Below are positions 56,108 to 63,724 of a stretch of DNA of 64,000 bases, in pieces. This DNA is from Alphaproteobacteria bacterium (GTDB lineage: Bacteria > Pseudomonadota > Alphaproteobacteria > Micropepsales > Micropepsaceae): NCBI GenBank assembly GCA_016783965.1, contig JADHVO010000009.1, positions 62,001-126,000 of the forward strand. The letters are read 5' to 3'. Under the pieces are notes generated by a model, which had not been told where the DNA came from, made no database searches, and saw only the letters and a list, made by a program, of their open reading frames with translations. Position numbers and translations under genes: made by a program. The first letter of the stretch is position 1; each line of letters opens with the position of its first letter.

Positions 56108-56197
56108 CTATTCCGATATTTGCGGCGATAAGCACCCGATAACCAGCGTTGCGAGACCGAGCAGAATGCCGCTGCCGATCAACACGGCTCGCTTCAC
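56108..56197 (-). CDS. 29-residue lipoprotein-like mini-protein coupled to mlaF
   Basis: The GTG start overlaps the mlaF stop (GTGA). The product is MKRAVLIGSG, then a hydrophobic run ending LVIGC, then LSPQISE. It has a basic start, a hydrophobic core and a lipobox-like LVIGC (C22). It would be a tiny lipoprotein or a single-span peptide. No family is recognised. Coupling and profile support it, but it may be a chance frame. Confidence 0.45.
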   Translation of the reverse strand: MKRAVLIGSGILLGLATLVIGCLSPQISE

Positions 56198-56961
56198 GCC
56201 TTCACTTCCATCTTGATCGGGCCTTCGGCGCGGCCGTGGATGAACTGGTCGACGTATTCGTTGCCGCTCTTGTCGATGTCGGCCACGGGGCCGTGCCAGA
56301 TGATCTTGCCCTTGTAGAGCATGGCGATCCTGTGCGCGATCTTGCGGGCGCTGACCATGTCGTGGGTGATCGAGAGCGTGGTGGCGCCGACGTCCTTCAC
56401 GGTGTTGACGATCAGGCTGTTGATGATGTCGGCCATGATCGGATCGAGGCCGGTGGTCGGCTCGTCGAAGAAGATGATCTCCGGATCGGCGGCGATGGCG
56501 CGGGCGAGACCGACGCGCTTCTGCATGCCGCCGGAGAGTTCGGACGGCGAGAGGTTGGCGACCTCCGCGCCGAGGCCGACCTGCGCGAGCTTCTTGATCG
56601 CGATCTCACGCGCCGCCTTGCGCCCCACGCCGCGGCCCTGGATCAGGCCGAAGGCGACGTTCTCCCAGACCGGGAGCGAGTCGAACAGCGCGGCGCTCTG
56701 GAACAACATGCCGAATTTCTTCAGCACGCGGTCGCGGCCGCGTCCGCTGACGTGCGTGACCTCCTCGCCGTCGACGAAGATCTGGCCAGCATCAGGCCGA
56801 AGAATGCCGAGCACGGACTTGATGGTGACAGACTTGCCGGTGCCGGACCCGCCGATGATGACGAGGCTCTCGCCCGGATTGACGACCAGGTCGATGCCGT
56901 CGAGCACGACCTTGGGTCCGAACCGCTTCTTGACGCCCCTGAGCTCGATCTTCGGCGTCAT
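56194..56961 (-). CDS. mlaF: ABC transporter ATPase, MlaF-type
   Basis: Energises retrograde phospholipid transport at the inner membrane. Walker A GGSGTGKSVTIK, signature LSGGMQKRVGLARA, Walker B IIFFDEPTTGLDP and H-loop THDM. About 255 residues. ATG 56961 overlaps the mlaE stop. No mlaD or mlaC is adjacent; a 29-residue mini-gene follows instead. Confidence 0.92.
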   Translation of the reverse strand: MTPKIELRGVKKRFGPKVVLDGIDLVVNPGESLVIIGGSGTGKSVTIKSVLGILRPDAGQIFVDGEEVTHVSGRGRDRVLKKFGMLFQSAALFDSLPVWENVAFGLIQGRGVGRKAAREIAIKKLAQVGLGAEVANLSPSELSGGMQKRVGLARAIAADPEIIFFDEPTTGLDPIMADIINSLIVNTVKDVGATTLSITHDMVSARKIAHRIAMLYKGKIIWHGPVADIDKSGNEYVDQFIHGRAEGPIKMEVKA

Positions 56962-57731
56962 TTCGCGAACAGCAGCGAGGTGAGGACGTAGTTGGCGGCG
57001 AGGATCAGGATCGAGGAGGATACCACCGCGTTGGTGGTGGCGGCGCCGACACCCTGCGCACCGCCCCTGGAATTGAAGCCGTTGTAACAGCCCATCAGCG
57101 CGATGATGAAGCCGAAGGTTGCCGCCTTGTAGAGGCCGGAGACGACGTCTTCCGTCTTCATGAAGTCGACGGTGTTCTTGAGATAGATGCCGCCGGAGAA
57201 GCCGAGGGTCTGGGTGGCGACGACATAGCCGCCGAACACGCCAATGGAGTCTGCGATGGCGACCAGGATCGGCATGGAGATCACGGCGGCGACGAGGCGC
57301 GGGACGACGAGGTACTTGATCGGGTTGGTGGCGAGGGTGGTGAGCGCGTCGATCTGCTCGGTCACGCGCATGGTGCCGATCTCGGCGGCGATGGCGGCTG
57401 ACACGCGGCCGGCGACCATCAGGCCGGCGATCACCGGGCCGAGCTCGCGGGTGATGCCCAGCACCACGATCTGCGGCACGATGGCCTCGGCGCCGTAGCG
57501 GTTGCCGCCGAGATAGATCTGGAGCGCCAGCGCGCCGCCGGTAAAGAAGGCGGTGAGGCCGACGACGGGCAGCGAGAAATAGCCGATGCGCATCAGCTGC
57601 TGGAAAACGGCGTACCAGTAGATCGGCGGGCGCACGATGTGGCTGATAGCCTGCACCGTGAACATGGTCAGGCGGCCGATCTGGGCCAGGAACAGGAAGA
57701 AGGCGCGGCCGATGGGAGCGAAGATGTTCAT
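56958..57731 (-). CDS. mlaE: ABC transporter permease, MlaE-type
   Basis: Inner-membrane permease of the phospholipid-transport system. 257 residues, about five helices, with the family core ELGPVIAGLMVAGRVSAAI and the following EIGTMRVTEQIDAL. It overlaps alr (upstream) and mlaF (downstream) by four bases each, so alr-mlaE-mlaF are co-translated. Confidence 0.93.
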   Translation of the reverse strand: MNIFAPIGRAFFLFLAQIGRLTMFTVQAISHIVRPPIYWYAVFQQLMRIGYFSLPVVGLTAFFTGGALALQIYLGGNRYGAEAIVPQIVVLGITRELGPVIAGLMVAGRVSAAIAAEIGTMRVTEQIDALTTLATNPIKYLVVPRLVAAVISMPILVAIADSIGVFGGYVVATQTLGFSGGIYLKNTVDFMKTEDVVSGLYKAATFGFIIALMGCYNGFNSRGGAQGVGAATTNAVVSSSILILAANYVLTSLLFAK

Positions 57732-58831
57732 GCGCCCTCGTACACGCGCGGGACACGCGGCGTCAGTGCTGTGAGAATCTCGTAGGGCACGGTGTCGGCG
57801 GCCCTGGCGGCTTCGTCGATGGCAATAGTGTCACCGAAGAATTCCGCCATGACGTCGGTCGAAAGCATGGCGGGCGCAATTTCGGTGACATCGAGGGTGG
57901 TCAGGTCCATCGAAATGCGGCCGACGACGGGCGCGCGCTTGCCCGCGATGGCGGCCACGCCGCGATTGCCGATGACGCGCATCAAACCGTCCGCATAGCC
58001 CAAAGCCACGGTGGCGATCACCGTGGCCCGCTTCGCCCTGAAGGTCGCTCCGTATCCAACGGTGTCTCCCCTGTCAATTCGGCGGAGCTGGAGCACGCGG
58101 CCGGCCAGCACGGCGACGGTCTGGAACGGATTCTGGGGCGCGTTCTGCACGTTGCCGCCATAGAGGCCGATGCCGGGTCGCACGAGGTCGAAGGCGTAGT
58201 CCTTGCCGAGCAGCACGCCGCCCGAGGACGAGAGGCTGGCCGGTGCGGGCGGCAGCATGGCAAGCGCGGTGCGAAAGCGGTCGAGCTGCACTGCATTCAT
58301 CTTCGACGCGGGGTCGTCGGCGCAGGCGAGGTGGCTCATCCACAGGACGACGCGGATGCCTTCGAGGCGCTTCTTCCATTCGCGGGCGAGCACGGAGAGC
58401 TCCTCGCCGGGGAGGCCGAGACGGCTCATGCCGGTGTCGATGTGGATGGCGGCTTCGAGCTCGGAACTGGTCTCGCGCGCGGCGGCGGACCAGCCGGCGA
58501 TCTCGGCCAGCGAATTCAGGACCGGCGTGAGGCGATGCGAGAGCAGCGCCGGAATGGTGTCGGGTGCGCCGCCATCGAGGACGAAGATGCGTGCCGTGGG
58601 GACGACGGGGCGGAGCGCGATGCCCTCTTCCAGGCGCGCGACGAAATAGGTGTCGCAGCCGGCCGCAGCCAGCGCGCGCGCCACGGGCGCGGCGCCGCAG
58701 CCATAGGCGTCGGCCTTGACCACGCCGGCCACCGCGGCGGGGCCGATCTGGCGCTGGCAGAGGCGATAATTGGCCGCGATCGCGCCCAACCGCACCGTCA
58801 GGCGTGCCGCCTCGAACTCCGTGTCGCTCAT
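57728..58831 (-). CDS. alr: Alanine racemase
   Basis: PLP enzyme that makes D-alanine for peptidoglycan. The cofactor lysine is K39 in VVKADAYGCGA. The C-terminal beta domain has GDTVGYGATF (catalytic Tyr region) and RISMDLTTLDVT. 367 residues from ATG 58831. In related genomes alr lies between dnaB and radA; here both junctions are interrupted (mlaFE on one side, three other genes on the other). Confidence 0.95.
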   Translation of the reverse strand: MSDTEFEAARLTVRLGAIAANYRLCQRQIGPAAVAGVVKADAYGCGAAPVARALAAAGCDTYFVARLEEGIALRPVVPTARIFVLDGGAPDTIPALLSHRLTPVLNSLAEIAGWSAAARETSSELEAAIHIDTGMSRLGLPGEELSVLAREWKKRLEGIRVVLWMSHLACADDPASKMNAVQLDRFRTALAMLPPAPASLSSSGGVLLGKDYAFDLVRPGIGLYGGNVQNAPQNPFQTVAVLAGRVLQLRRIDRGDTVGYGATFRAKRATVIATVALGYADGLMRVIGNRGVAAIAGKRAPVVGRISMDLTTLDVTEIAPAMLSTDVMAEFFGDTIAIDEAARAADTVPYEILTALTPRVPRVYEGA

Positions 58832-58899
58832 GGCCGGACAATGCCGGGGGGATGCCGAGAGGTCAAAGTGGCGAAAGCGCCCTCGGGCGGAAGAGGCTG

Positions 58900-59565
58900 T
58901 CAGAACGGCTGTGGCGCGCCGCCGAGCGGATCGCCGTGCAGGACCTTGCCGAGGCAAGGCACGTTCTGAAGCACGGGGCAAGGCGGCGCGGTCTGTTGTT
59001 CGTGGCGCATGATATCGGCGGCGGTCGGCATCTCGACGGGCTTGGGCGTCGCATCGAGCACGATGGTGCCGTCGGGCCTCTTCACCCACGCCCAGGGCTG
59101 GCGGCGGCAGGCTTCGCGCATGTTTGGCGGAAGGTTCTCGTAGGAGCCGGCGCCGCAGGCGAGCGAACGGCCGACGCCTTCGAGGCCCTCGCTGGCGGGC
59201 GGAGCCAACGGCGCGGGACGTGTACGCAGCGGCGGCACCGTGATGGGCGCGGTAATGATCGGCTCCGGCATCTGGACTTCGGGATTCTGGAGCTCGGGCC
59301 TCGGCGGGTTGGCCGGCTTCTTCGGCATCGGGATCCAGGTGATCGCCTCGGGAATGGTCTCCTGGATGCGCTTGATGATCGGAATCTCGTTGCCGGCGAG
59401 AATCAGGATGATCGCAAGGATGTGGACAACGACGACGGCGGCCCAGGCCACACCGCGGCGGACGAGCTGGCGGCGGCGCGCGTCGGCTTCCTCAGCGCGC
59501 GCTGTACCGATCCCGGCGAAGTCCGAGGCTGGGCTGGTCGCCGTGCTGTCCGTCAATCCGTTCAA
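58900..59565 (-). CDS. TonB-like single-pass, proline-rich membrane protein
   Basis: 221 residues. A basic cytoplasmic stretch (ARRRQLVRRG) precedes one membrane helix (about 39-57). A proline-rich periplasmic part follows (PKKPANPPRPELQNPEV and PPLRTRPAPLAPP), then a C-terminal region with several cysteines (ACGAG, REACRRQP, APPCPVLQNVPCLG). The layout is TonB-like, but no TonB C-terminal domain is recognisable. It lies 68 bases upstream of alr. Confidence 0.7.
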   Translation of the reverse strand: MNGLTDSTATSPASDFAGIGTARAEEADARRRQLVRRGVAWAAVVVVHILAIILILAGNEIPIIKRIQETIPEAITWIPMPKKPANPPRPELQNPEVQMPEPIITAPITVPPLRTRPAPLAPPASEGLEGVGRSLACGAGSYENLPPNMREACRRQPWAWVKRPDGTIVLDATPKPVEMPTAADIMRHEQQTAPPCPVLQNVPCLGKVLHGDPLGGAPQPF

Positions 59566-59600
59566 CTCGCTCTGACTCGCGTGGGCGTTGCGTTCTCGCC

Positions 59601-60131
59601 CTACCCGGCTTCCGCTTCGCTAACGTCCAGCCGATCCCGCGCCTTCTTTAGCCTAGCAGAATTCCACAACGCCATGGTGGCATCGAAGCGGCCCGGTAAA
59701 TCGCCCCGCGCGCCCTGTGCCAGCGCGGTCCCGCCCTGTGAATCTTCCGTCATGGTGGCGCGCGCGATCCCGGCGGGAATCGGACGGCCGAGGAAGGCAT
59801 CCAGCGCGGCACTGGCGGATCCCGGATTGGCGAGCAGATCTTCTTAGCGAACCAGGTAGACGTTCGTGTTGCGCTTCAGCCAGGCATCAGCGTTGAGCGC
59901 AGGCAGGTACCCGTTGACCGTCTTGCCGGGCGCGTTGCGAAAAGCGCGGATGCTGGAACGCGCCCAGGCTTCCAAGCGTCAGGTCATGAAGAGCGCGCGC
60001 TTCTCCGCCGTCTGCCTGAGCAAGCGTCGCGCGCGGCAGGATTTTGCCGAGCCTGCTCGCGAGATGGCCGCATCGGTGGGTGTTAACCAGCCGTCCTGAT
60101 AGCCCGCCCCGACCGTCTGTTTCTGTTCCAT
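59601..60131 (-). pseudogene. Degraded sulfotransferase-like gene fragment
   Basis: Read on the minus strand, one frame gives WARSSIRAFRNAPGKTVNG, then NADAWLKRNTNVYLVR, a TAA stop (59844-59846), then EDLLANPGSASAALDAFLGR, ending at TAG 59601. The canonical sulfotransferase end is RYEDLL-x-P-x-FLGRP, so the tyrosine codon has become a stop. A second in-frame TGA lies at 59979-59981. The PAPS-binding 5' part is missing. An ATG at 60131 opens the frame but encodes nothing recognisable at first. Confidence 0.7.
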
Positions 60132-60178
60132 AATCGAACGGATGGATAACGCGGCGTTAACGCCGCGAAGAGGCGGAC

Positions 60179-60712
60179 ATGCGGGTTCTTCTGGCGTTGA
60201 CGGGTGCCGCGATTGCGCTCGCGCTCTCGGGCTGCGACATCAACACGAACGGGCAGAAGCAGACGGCCTGCAACTGCGCGGCCACGCCACCGGCGGCCCC
60301 CGTCGCGGCGACCACGCCACCCGACATGCGCGGCAGCACGGCGTATATGCCCCCGGAAGAGCCGCGGCCTTATCATCATCGCCACCGCCATGCGGGGCAC
60401 GGCTACGCCTATAGCGGCCATCACGGCTACTACTGGCGCCGGGAGTATTCGGAGATCTCGGTGGCGACCTACGACTACCACTCCGGCAGCACGAGCCGCT
60501 TCTTCGGTTACACCGGCGGCGATGCCTATCATGGCGGCGGCGATTATCACGGCGAACATGACGGCGCCGAGCACGGCTGGATCGATGGATACGGGCGAAG
60601 CCACGGCGGATATGCCGGCGGAGCGGTGCGTCGCGAGACCGGCAGCGACGGTCGCGATCGCCCCTGGCATGGCTACGACGCCGATTGCCCCGACGATCCG
60701 CACCACCACTAG
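60179..60712 (+). CDS. Histidine/glycine/tyrosine-rich lipoprotein
   Basis: 177 residues. The signal peptide ends in the lipobox LALSGC (C19). The mature part is low-complexity: 17 histidines, for example YHHRHRHAGHG, SGHHGYYW and a PHHH C-terminus, with many Gly and Tyr. Periplasmic or surface metal binding is possible (inference). It is convergent with dnaB (four-base gap) and divergent from the sulfotransferase remnant. No family recognised. Confidence 0.75.
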   Translation: MRVLLALTGAAIALALSGCDINTNGQKQTACNCAATPPAAPVAATTPPDMRGSTAYMPPEEPRPYHHRHRHAGHGYAYSGHHGYYWRREYSEISVATYDYHSGSTSRFFGYTGGDAYHGGGDYHGEHDGAEHGWIDGYGRSHGGYAGGAVRRETGSDGRDRPWHGYDADCPDDPHHH

Positions 60713-60715
60713 GGC

Positions 60716-62158
60716 TCAGCGGCCGAACTGATTTTCCTGCACCAGGTTCGAGAAGCGCGTATAGCGCCCGTCGAATTGGAGCTCGATGCGGTTGGTTGCG
60801 CCGTGGCGGTGCTTTTCCACCAGCACTTCGGCCTTGCCCGTGGCGCGGTCGAGCTTCTCGGTCCACTTGACGTGTTCGGGCGAGCCGGCTTCGGGTTCGC
60901 GTGACGCGAGATAGTATTCCTCGCGATAGACGAACATCACGACGTCGGCGTCCTGCTCGATGGAGCCGGATTCGCGCAGGTCGGACAGAACCGGGCGCTT
61001 GTCGTCACGGCTGTCGACGCTACGCGAAAGCTGCGAGAGCGCGACGACGGGGACGTTGAGGTCCTTGGCCAGCACCTTCAGCGCTTTCGAGATCTCGGTG
61101 ATCTCCTGCACCCGGTTCTCGGCGCGGCCGGAACCCGCGACGAGCTGGATATGGTCGATCATGATGCAGCCGATCTTCTTTTCGCGCTGCAGGCGGCGCG
61201 CGCGGGCGGCGATCTGCGCCACCGAGATGCCGCCGGTGTCGTCGATATAGAGCGGCAGGTTCGACAGCTCCTGCGTGGAGAGGACGAATTTCTCCCATTC
61301 CTGTTCGTTGAAGCGGCCGTTGCGGATCTTCCACATCTCGATCTCGGTCTGCTCCGAGAGGATACGGGCGGCGATCTGCTGCGCGGCCATTTCGAGGGAG
61401 AAGAACAGGATCGGCGCGCCGGAGGGGACTTCGGCGCCGTTCTCGATGTCGCGCAAATAGGCACGCGCGGCGTGCACCGCCATGTTGGTGGCGAGCGAGG
61501 TTTTGCCCATGCCCGGCCGGCCGGCCAGAATGAGAAGGTCCGACGGCTGCAAGCCCCCGAGCAGGTTGTCGATGTCGACGAAACCGGTGGCGAGGCCGGA
61601 GATTCGGCCGCCGCGCTGCTGCGCCATCTCGGCGAGCTCGACAGTGCGCTTCAGGCTCTCGGAGAAGTCGATCGGACCGGCGCCGTATTTCGAGCTTTCG
61701 GAAATGCGATAGAGCGCCCTCTCGGCCTCTTCAATCTGGTCCTTGGGCGTCTTGTCGTGCGGCGCCTCATAGGCCGTGTTGACGATGTCTTCGCCGATGC
61801 CGATTAGTGCGCGGCGCACAGCCAGGTCGTGCAGGATGCGCGCAAGATCGCGCACATTCGGGATCGCGGGCGCTGCCTGGGCGAGACCCGCCAGATAGGC
61901 GTGCCCGCCGACCTCCATCAGACCGGGATCGGCCTTCATCAACGCGTGGACGGTGAGCGGCGTCAGCACCATGCTGCCGCGGTCGGCAGCATGGGTCATC
62001 ACCTCATAGAGGCGCTGATGCAGCGGATCGTAGAAATCCTCCGCCTTGAGCACCGAGGAGATTCGCTCGACCACCTGGTTGTCGACGAAGACCGCGCCAA
62101 GCAGCGCCTGCTCGACCTCGATGTCGTAGGGGACGTGACGGTAAGCTTCCTGTTCCAT
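60716..62158 (-). CDS. dnaB: Replicative DNA helicase DnaB
   Basis: Hexameric 5'-3' helicase of the fork. The N-terminal collar domain (VPYDIEVEQALLGAVFVDN) is joined to a RecA-like domain with Walker A GRPGMGKTSLATN and the SRSVDSRDDKRP/LSDLRESGSIEQDAD block. About 480 residues from the ATG at 62158, which follows AAGAAG; an upstream frame extension to 62209 lacks homology. A near-consensus DnaA box (TTGTCCACA, 62238-62246) lies 80 bases upstream. Confidence 0.96.
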   Translation of the reverse strand: MEQEAYRHVPYDIEVEQALLGAVFVDNQVVERISSVLKAEDFYDPLHQRLYEVMTHAADRGSMVLTPLTVHALMKADPGLMEVGGHAYLAGLAQAAPAIPNVRDLARILHDLAVRRALIGIGEDIVNTAYEAPHDKTPKDQIEEAERALYRISESSKYGAGPIDFSESLKRTVELAEMAQQRGGRISGLATGFVDIDNLLGGLQPSDLLILAGRPGMGKTSLATNMAVHAARAYLRDIENGAEVPSGAPILFFSLEMAAQQIAARILSEQTEIEMWKIRNGRFNEQEWEKFVLSTQELSNLPLYIDDTGGISVAQIAARARRLQREKKIGCIMIDHIQLVAGSGRAENRVQEITEISKALKVLAKDLNVPVVALSQLSRSVDSRDDKRPVLSDLRESGSIEQDADVVMFVYREEYYLASREPEAGSPEHVKWTEKLDRATGKAEVLVEKHRHGATNRIELQFDGRYTRFSNLVQENQFGR

Positions 62159-62383
62159 CTTCTTCTTGTTCTGGCGCCGAGTCAGGGCGAAAGGTCGAAA
62201 AATCACCATTGCGCATGCGCTTCAAGCGATGCGCAGGTTGTCCACAAATCAATTCGACGGTCGCGTGACAGGTTGTGTTCGGCGCGCCGCATGGCAACGG
62301 CAACGTCGAATGCAACGTGCGTTTCCTGTGCGTGGCCTTGTCGTCGCCGGGTGCGCCACGCACCAGATGTAGAGCGGCGCTGC

Positions 62384-62998
62384 TCAACCCACGTGGCGGA
62401 CCGGCTCAGCAGTCGCCAGCGCGCGAACACGTTTCAGGTCGCGCACAAACGCCATGTATTCGCGTTCCTTCGAGTCCTCGTCCGTCTGGCGCAGCAGGAA
62501 GGACGGATGCACCGTGATGTAGCCGGGCAGAGTGCCGAACTGGAACGCGCCGCGGTTCTTGCCGATCGGCAGCGCCTTGCCTGAAAGCGCGAGCACGGCG
62601 GTAGCGCCGAGGGCGACGACGATTCTTGGTTTGACGAATTCCAGTTCCTTCTGGAGCCACCAGCGGTAGTGCTTCACCTCGCCGGCGGTCGGCTTCTCGT
62701 GAATGCGACGCTTGCCGCGCTGGATGAACTTGAAGTGCTTCACCGCATTGGTGATGTAGCTCTTGCCACGATCGATACCAGCTTCTTCCATCGCCTTGTT
62801 CAGGATCATGCCCGCCGGACCGACGAAGGGCCTGCCCTGCTGGTCTTCCTGATCGCCCGGCTGCTCACCGACGAAAGCTATCGCCGCGTGCATCGGCCCC
62901 TCGCCCAGCACCGCGTGCGTCGAACCCGGCATTTCCGCGCGAGAGGCCGCGATCTGGCGATTCAGTTCAGCAAGCGATTTCGGTTCGTGCGCGGACAT
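62384..62998 (-). CDS. udgX: UdgX-type uracil-DNA glycosylase
   Basis: Family-4-like uracil-DNA glycosylase of the UdgX branch, whose members form a covalent bond with the uracil-excised site through a histidine in a KRRIH loop. Here that loop is GKRRIHEKP, with H100. Other motifs: GEQPGDQED (44-52), RPFVGPAG, and VHPSFLL (163-169). Cysteines for the 4Fe-4S cluster typical of family 4 are not seen; I find none in the 204 residues. ATG 62998 has GGAGGAAG upstream. A frame reaching 63058 would abut the operator. SOS control is indicated by a GTTC-N7-GTTC box. Confidence 0.9.
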   Translation of the reverse strand: MSAHEPKSLAELNRQIAASRAEMPGSTHAVLGEGPMHAAIAFVGEQPGDQEDQQGRPFVGPAGMILNKAMEEAGIDRGKSYITNAVKHFKFIQRGKRRIHEKPTAGEVKHYRWWLQKELEFVKPRIVVALGATAVLALSGKALPIGKNRGAFQFGTLPGYITVHPSFLLRQTDEDSKEREYMAFVRDLKRVRALATAEPVRHVG

Positions 62999-63060
62999 CG
63001 GGACTTCCTCCGGGTCCGGTAACGCCGAGAGCAGGTCGAAAGTATTACCACGACTCATTC

Positions 63061-63075
63061 GTTCACTATACGTTC
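63061..63075. promoter_or_regulatory. Probable LexA (SOS) box upstream of udgX
   Basis: GTTC-ACTATAC-GTTC exactly fits the alphaproteobacterial LexA operator GTTC-N7-GTTC. Its spacer contains TATAGT (minus strand), a plausible -10 for udgX, so LexA binding would block RNA polymerase. It is 62 bases from the preferred ATG. Confidence 0.75.
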
Positions 63076-63125
63076 TTCCACATTGAAATGCAAGCGGCTA
63101 CAACCCGCTGCGCTGGAGGGCTGTC

Positions 63126-63595
63126 ATGAAAACACTTGTCATGCAGGGGTCAGAGGCTCCTTCGTTTCGAAGCGATCCGCCGGAAGGTTGGATCAAGGGC
63201 GAGAAATTCCGCGGCAATATCGAAGCGCGGCTGGGACAAGCAGTGGAGCTGATGCAGTTCGGCGTCAATCACGTCACGCTGGCGCCGGGCAATTGGTCGT
63301 CGCTGCGGCATTGGCACGAAAGCGAAGATGAGTTCGTCTAGTGCTCGACGGCGAGTTGACGTTGGTCGACGAGAACGGCGCGCATGTTCTGCGCACGGGA
63401 TCATGCGCCGGCTTTCCGGCCGGCGTGGCGAACGCGCACCATCTCCAGAACCGCTCCGACAAGCCGGCAACCTTCCTGGCGGTTGGAACGCGCAAGATGG
63501 GACGCGAGGTGCTGCACTATCCTGACGAGACTTTGGCGACGCAAACGGTGGTTCGCGACACGTCGGGCCGACGGATCGCGCCTTCAGGCGAATAG
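63126..63595 (+). pseudogene. Cupin-domain gene with a one-base frameshift
   Basis: GGAGGG precedes ATG 63126. Residues 1-71 end in RHWHESEDEFV, holding the metal ligands H62, H64 and E69, and then meet TAG at 63339. Reading resumes one frame over as VLDGELTLVDENGAH and continues to a second cupin motif (PAGVANAHH) and a stop at 63595. Restoring one base turns TAG-TG into TAY-GTG and gives the normal EFVYVLDGE. So a single-base deletion, or a sequencing error, splits one cupin of about 155 residues. Confidence 0.85.
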
Positions 63596-63724
63596 CTTGG
63601 CGTAGACCTCGGGCCTTGAAGCCCCTGCCGCTTCGAGCACCAGTCGTCTTTCGACGCCTTTTTTTTCGCTGGGGCATCGATGCGGATCCGTTGGCGGCGC
63701 TGGCGAAGACACTGTGACCCACGT

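Noticed and set aside
62238..62246. DnaA-box-like TTGTCCACA upstream of dnaB
   Set aside because: Single near-match without a cluster or AT-rich unwinding element; not enough for an origin or regulatory claim.
63598..63720. Gene-end-like peptides on both strands (plus ending DPLAALAKTL; minus ending RPEVYAKLFA) around a T8 tract
   Set aside because: Each is short, the two exclude each other, and neither has a start or a recognisable domain. It may be remnant DNA but cannot be assigned.
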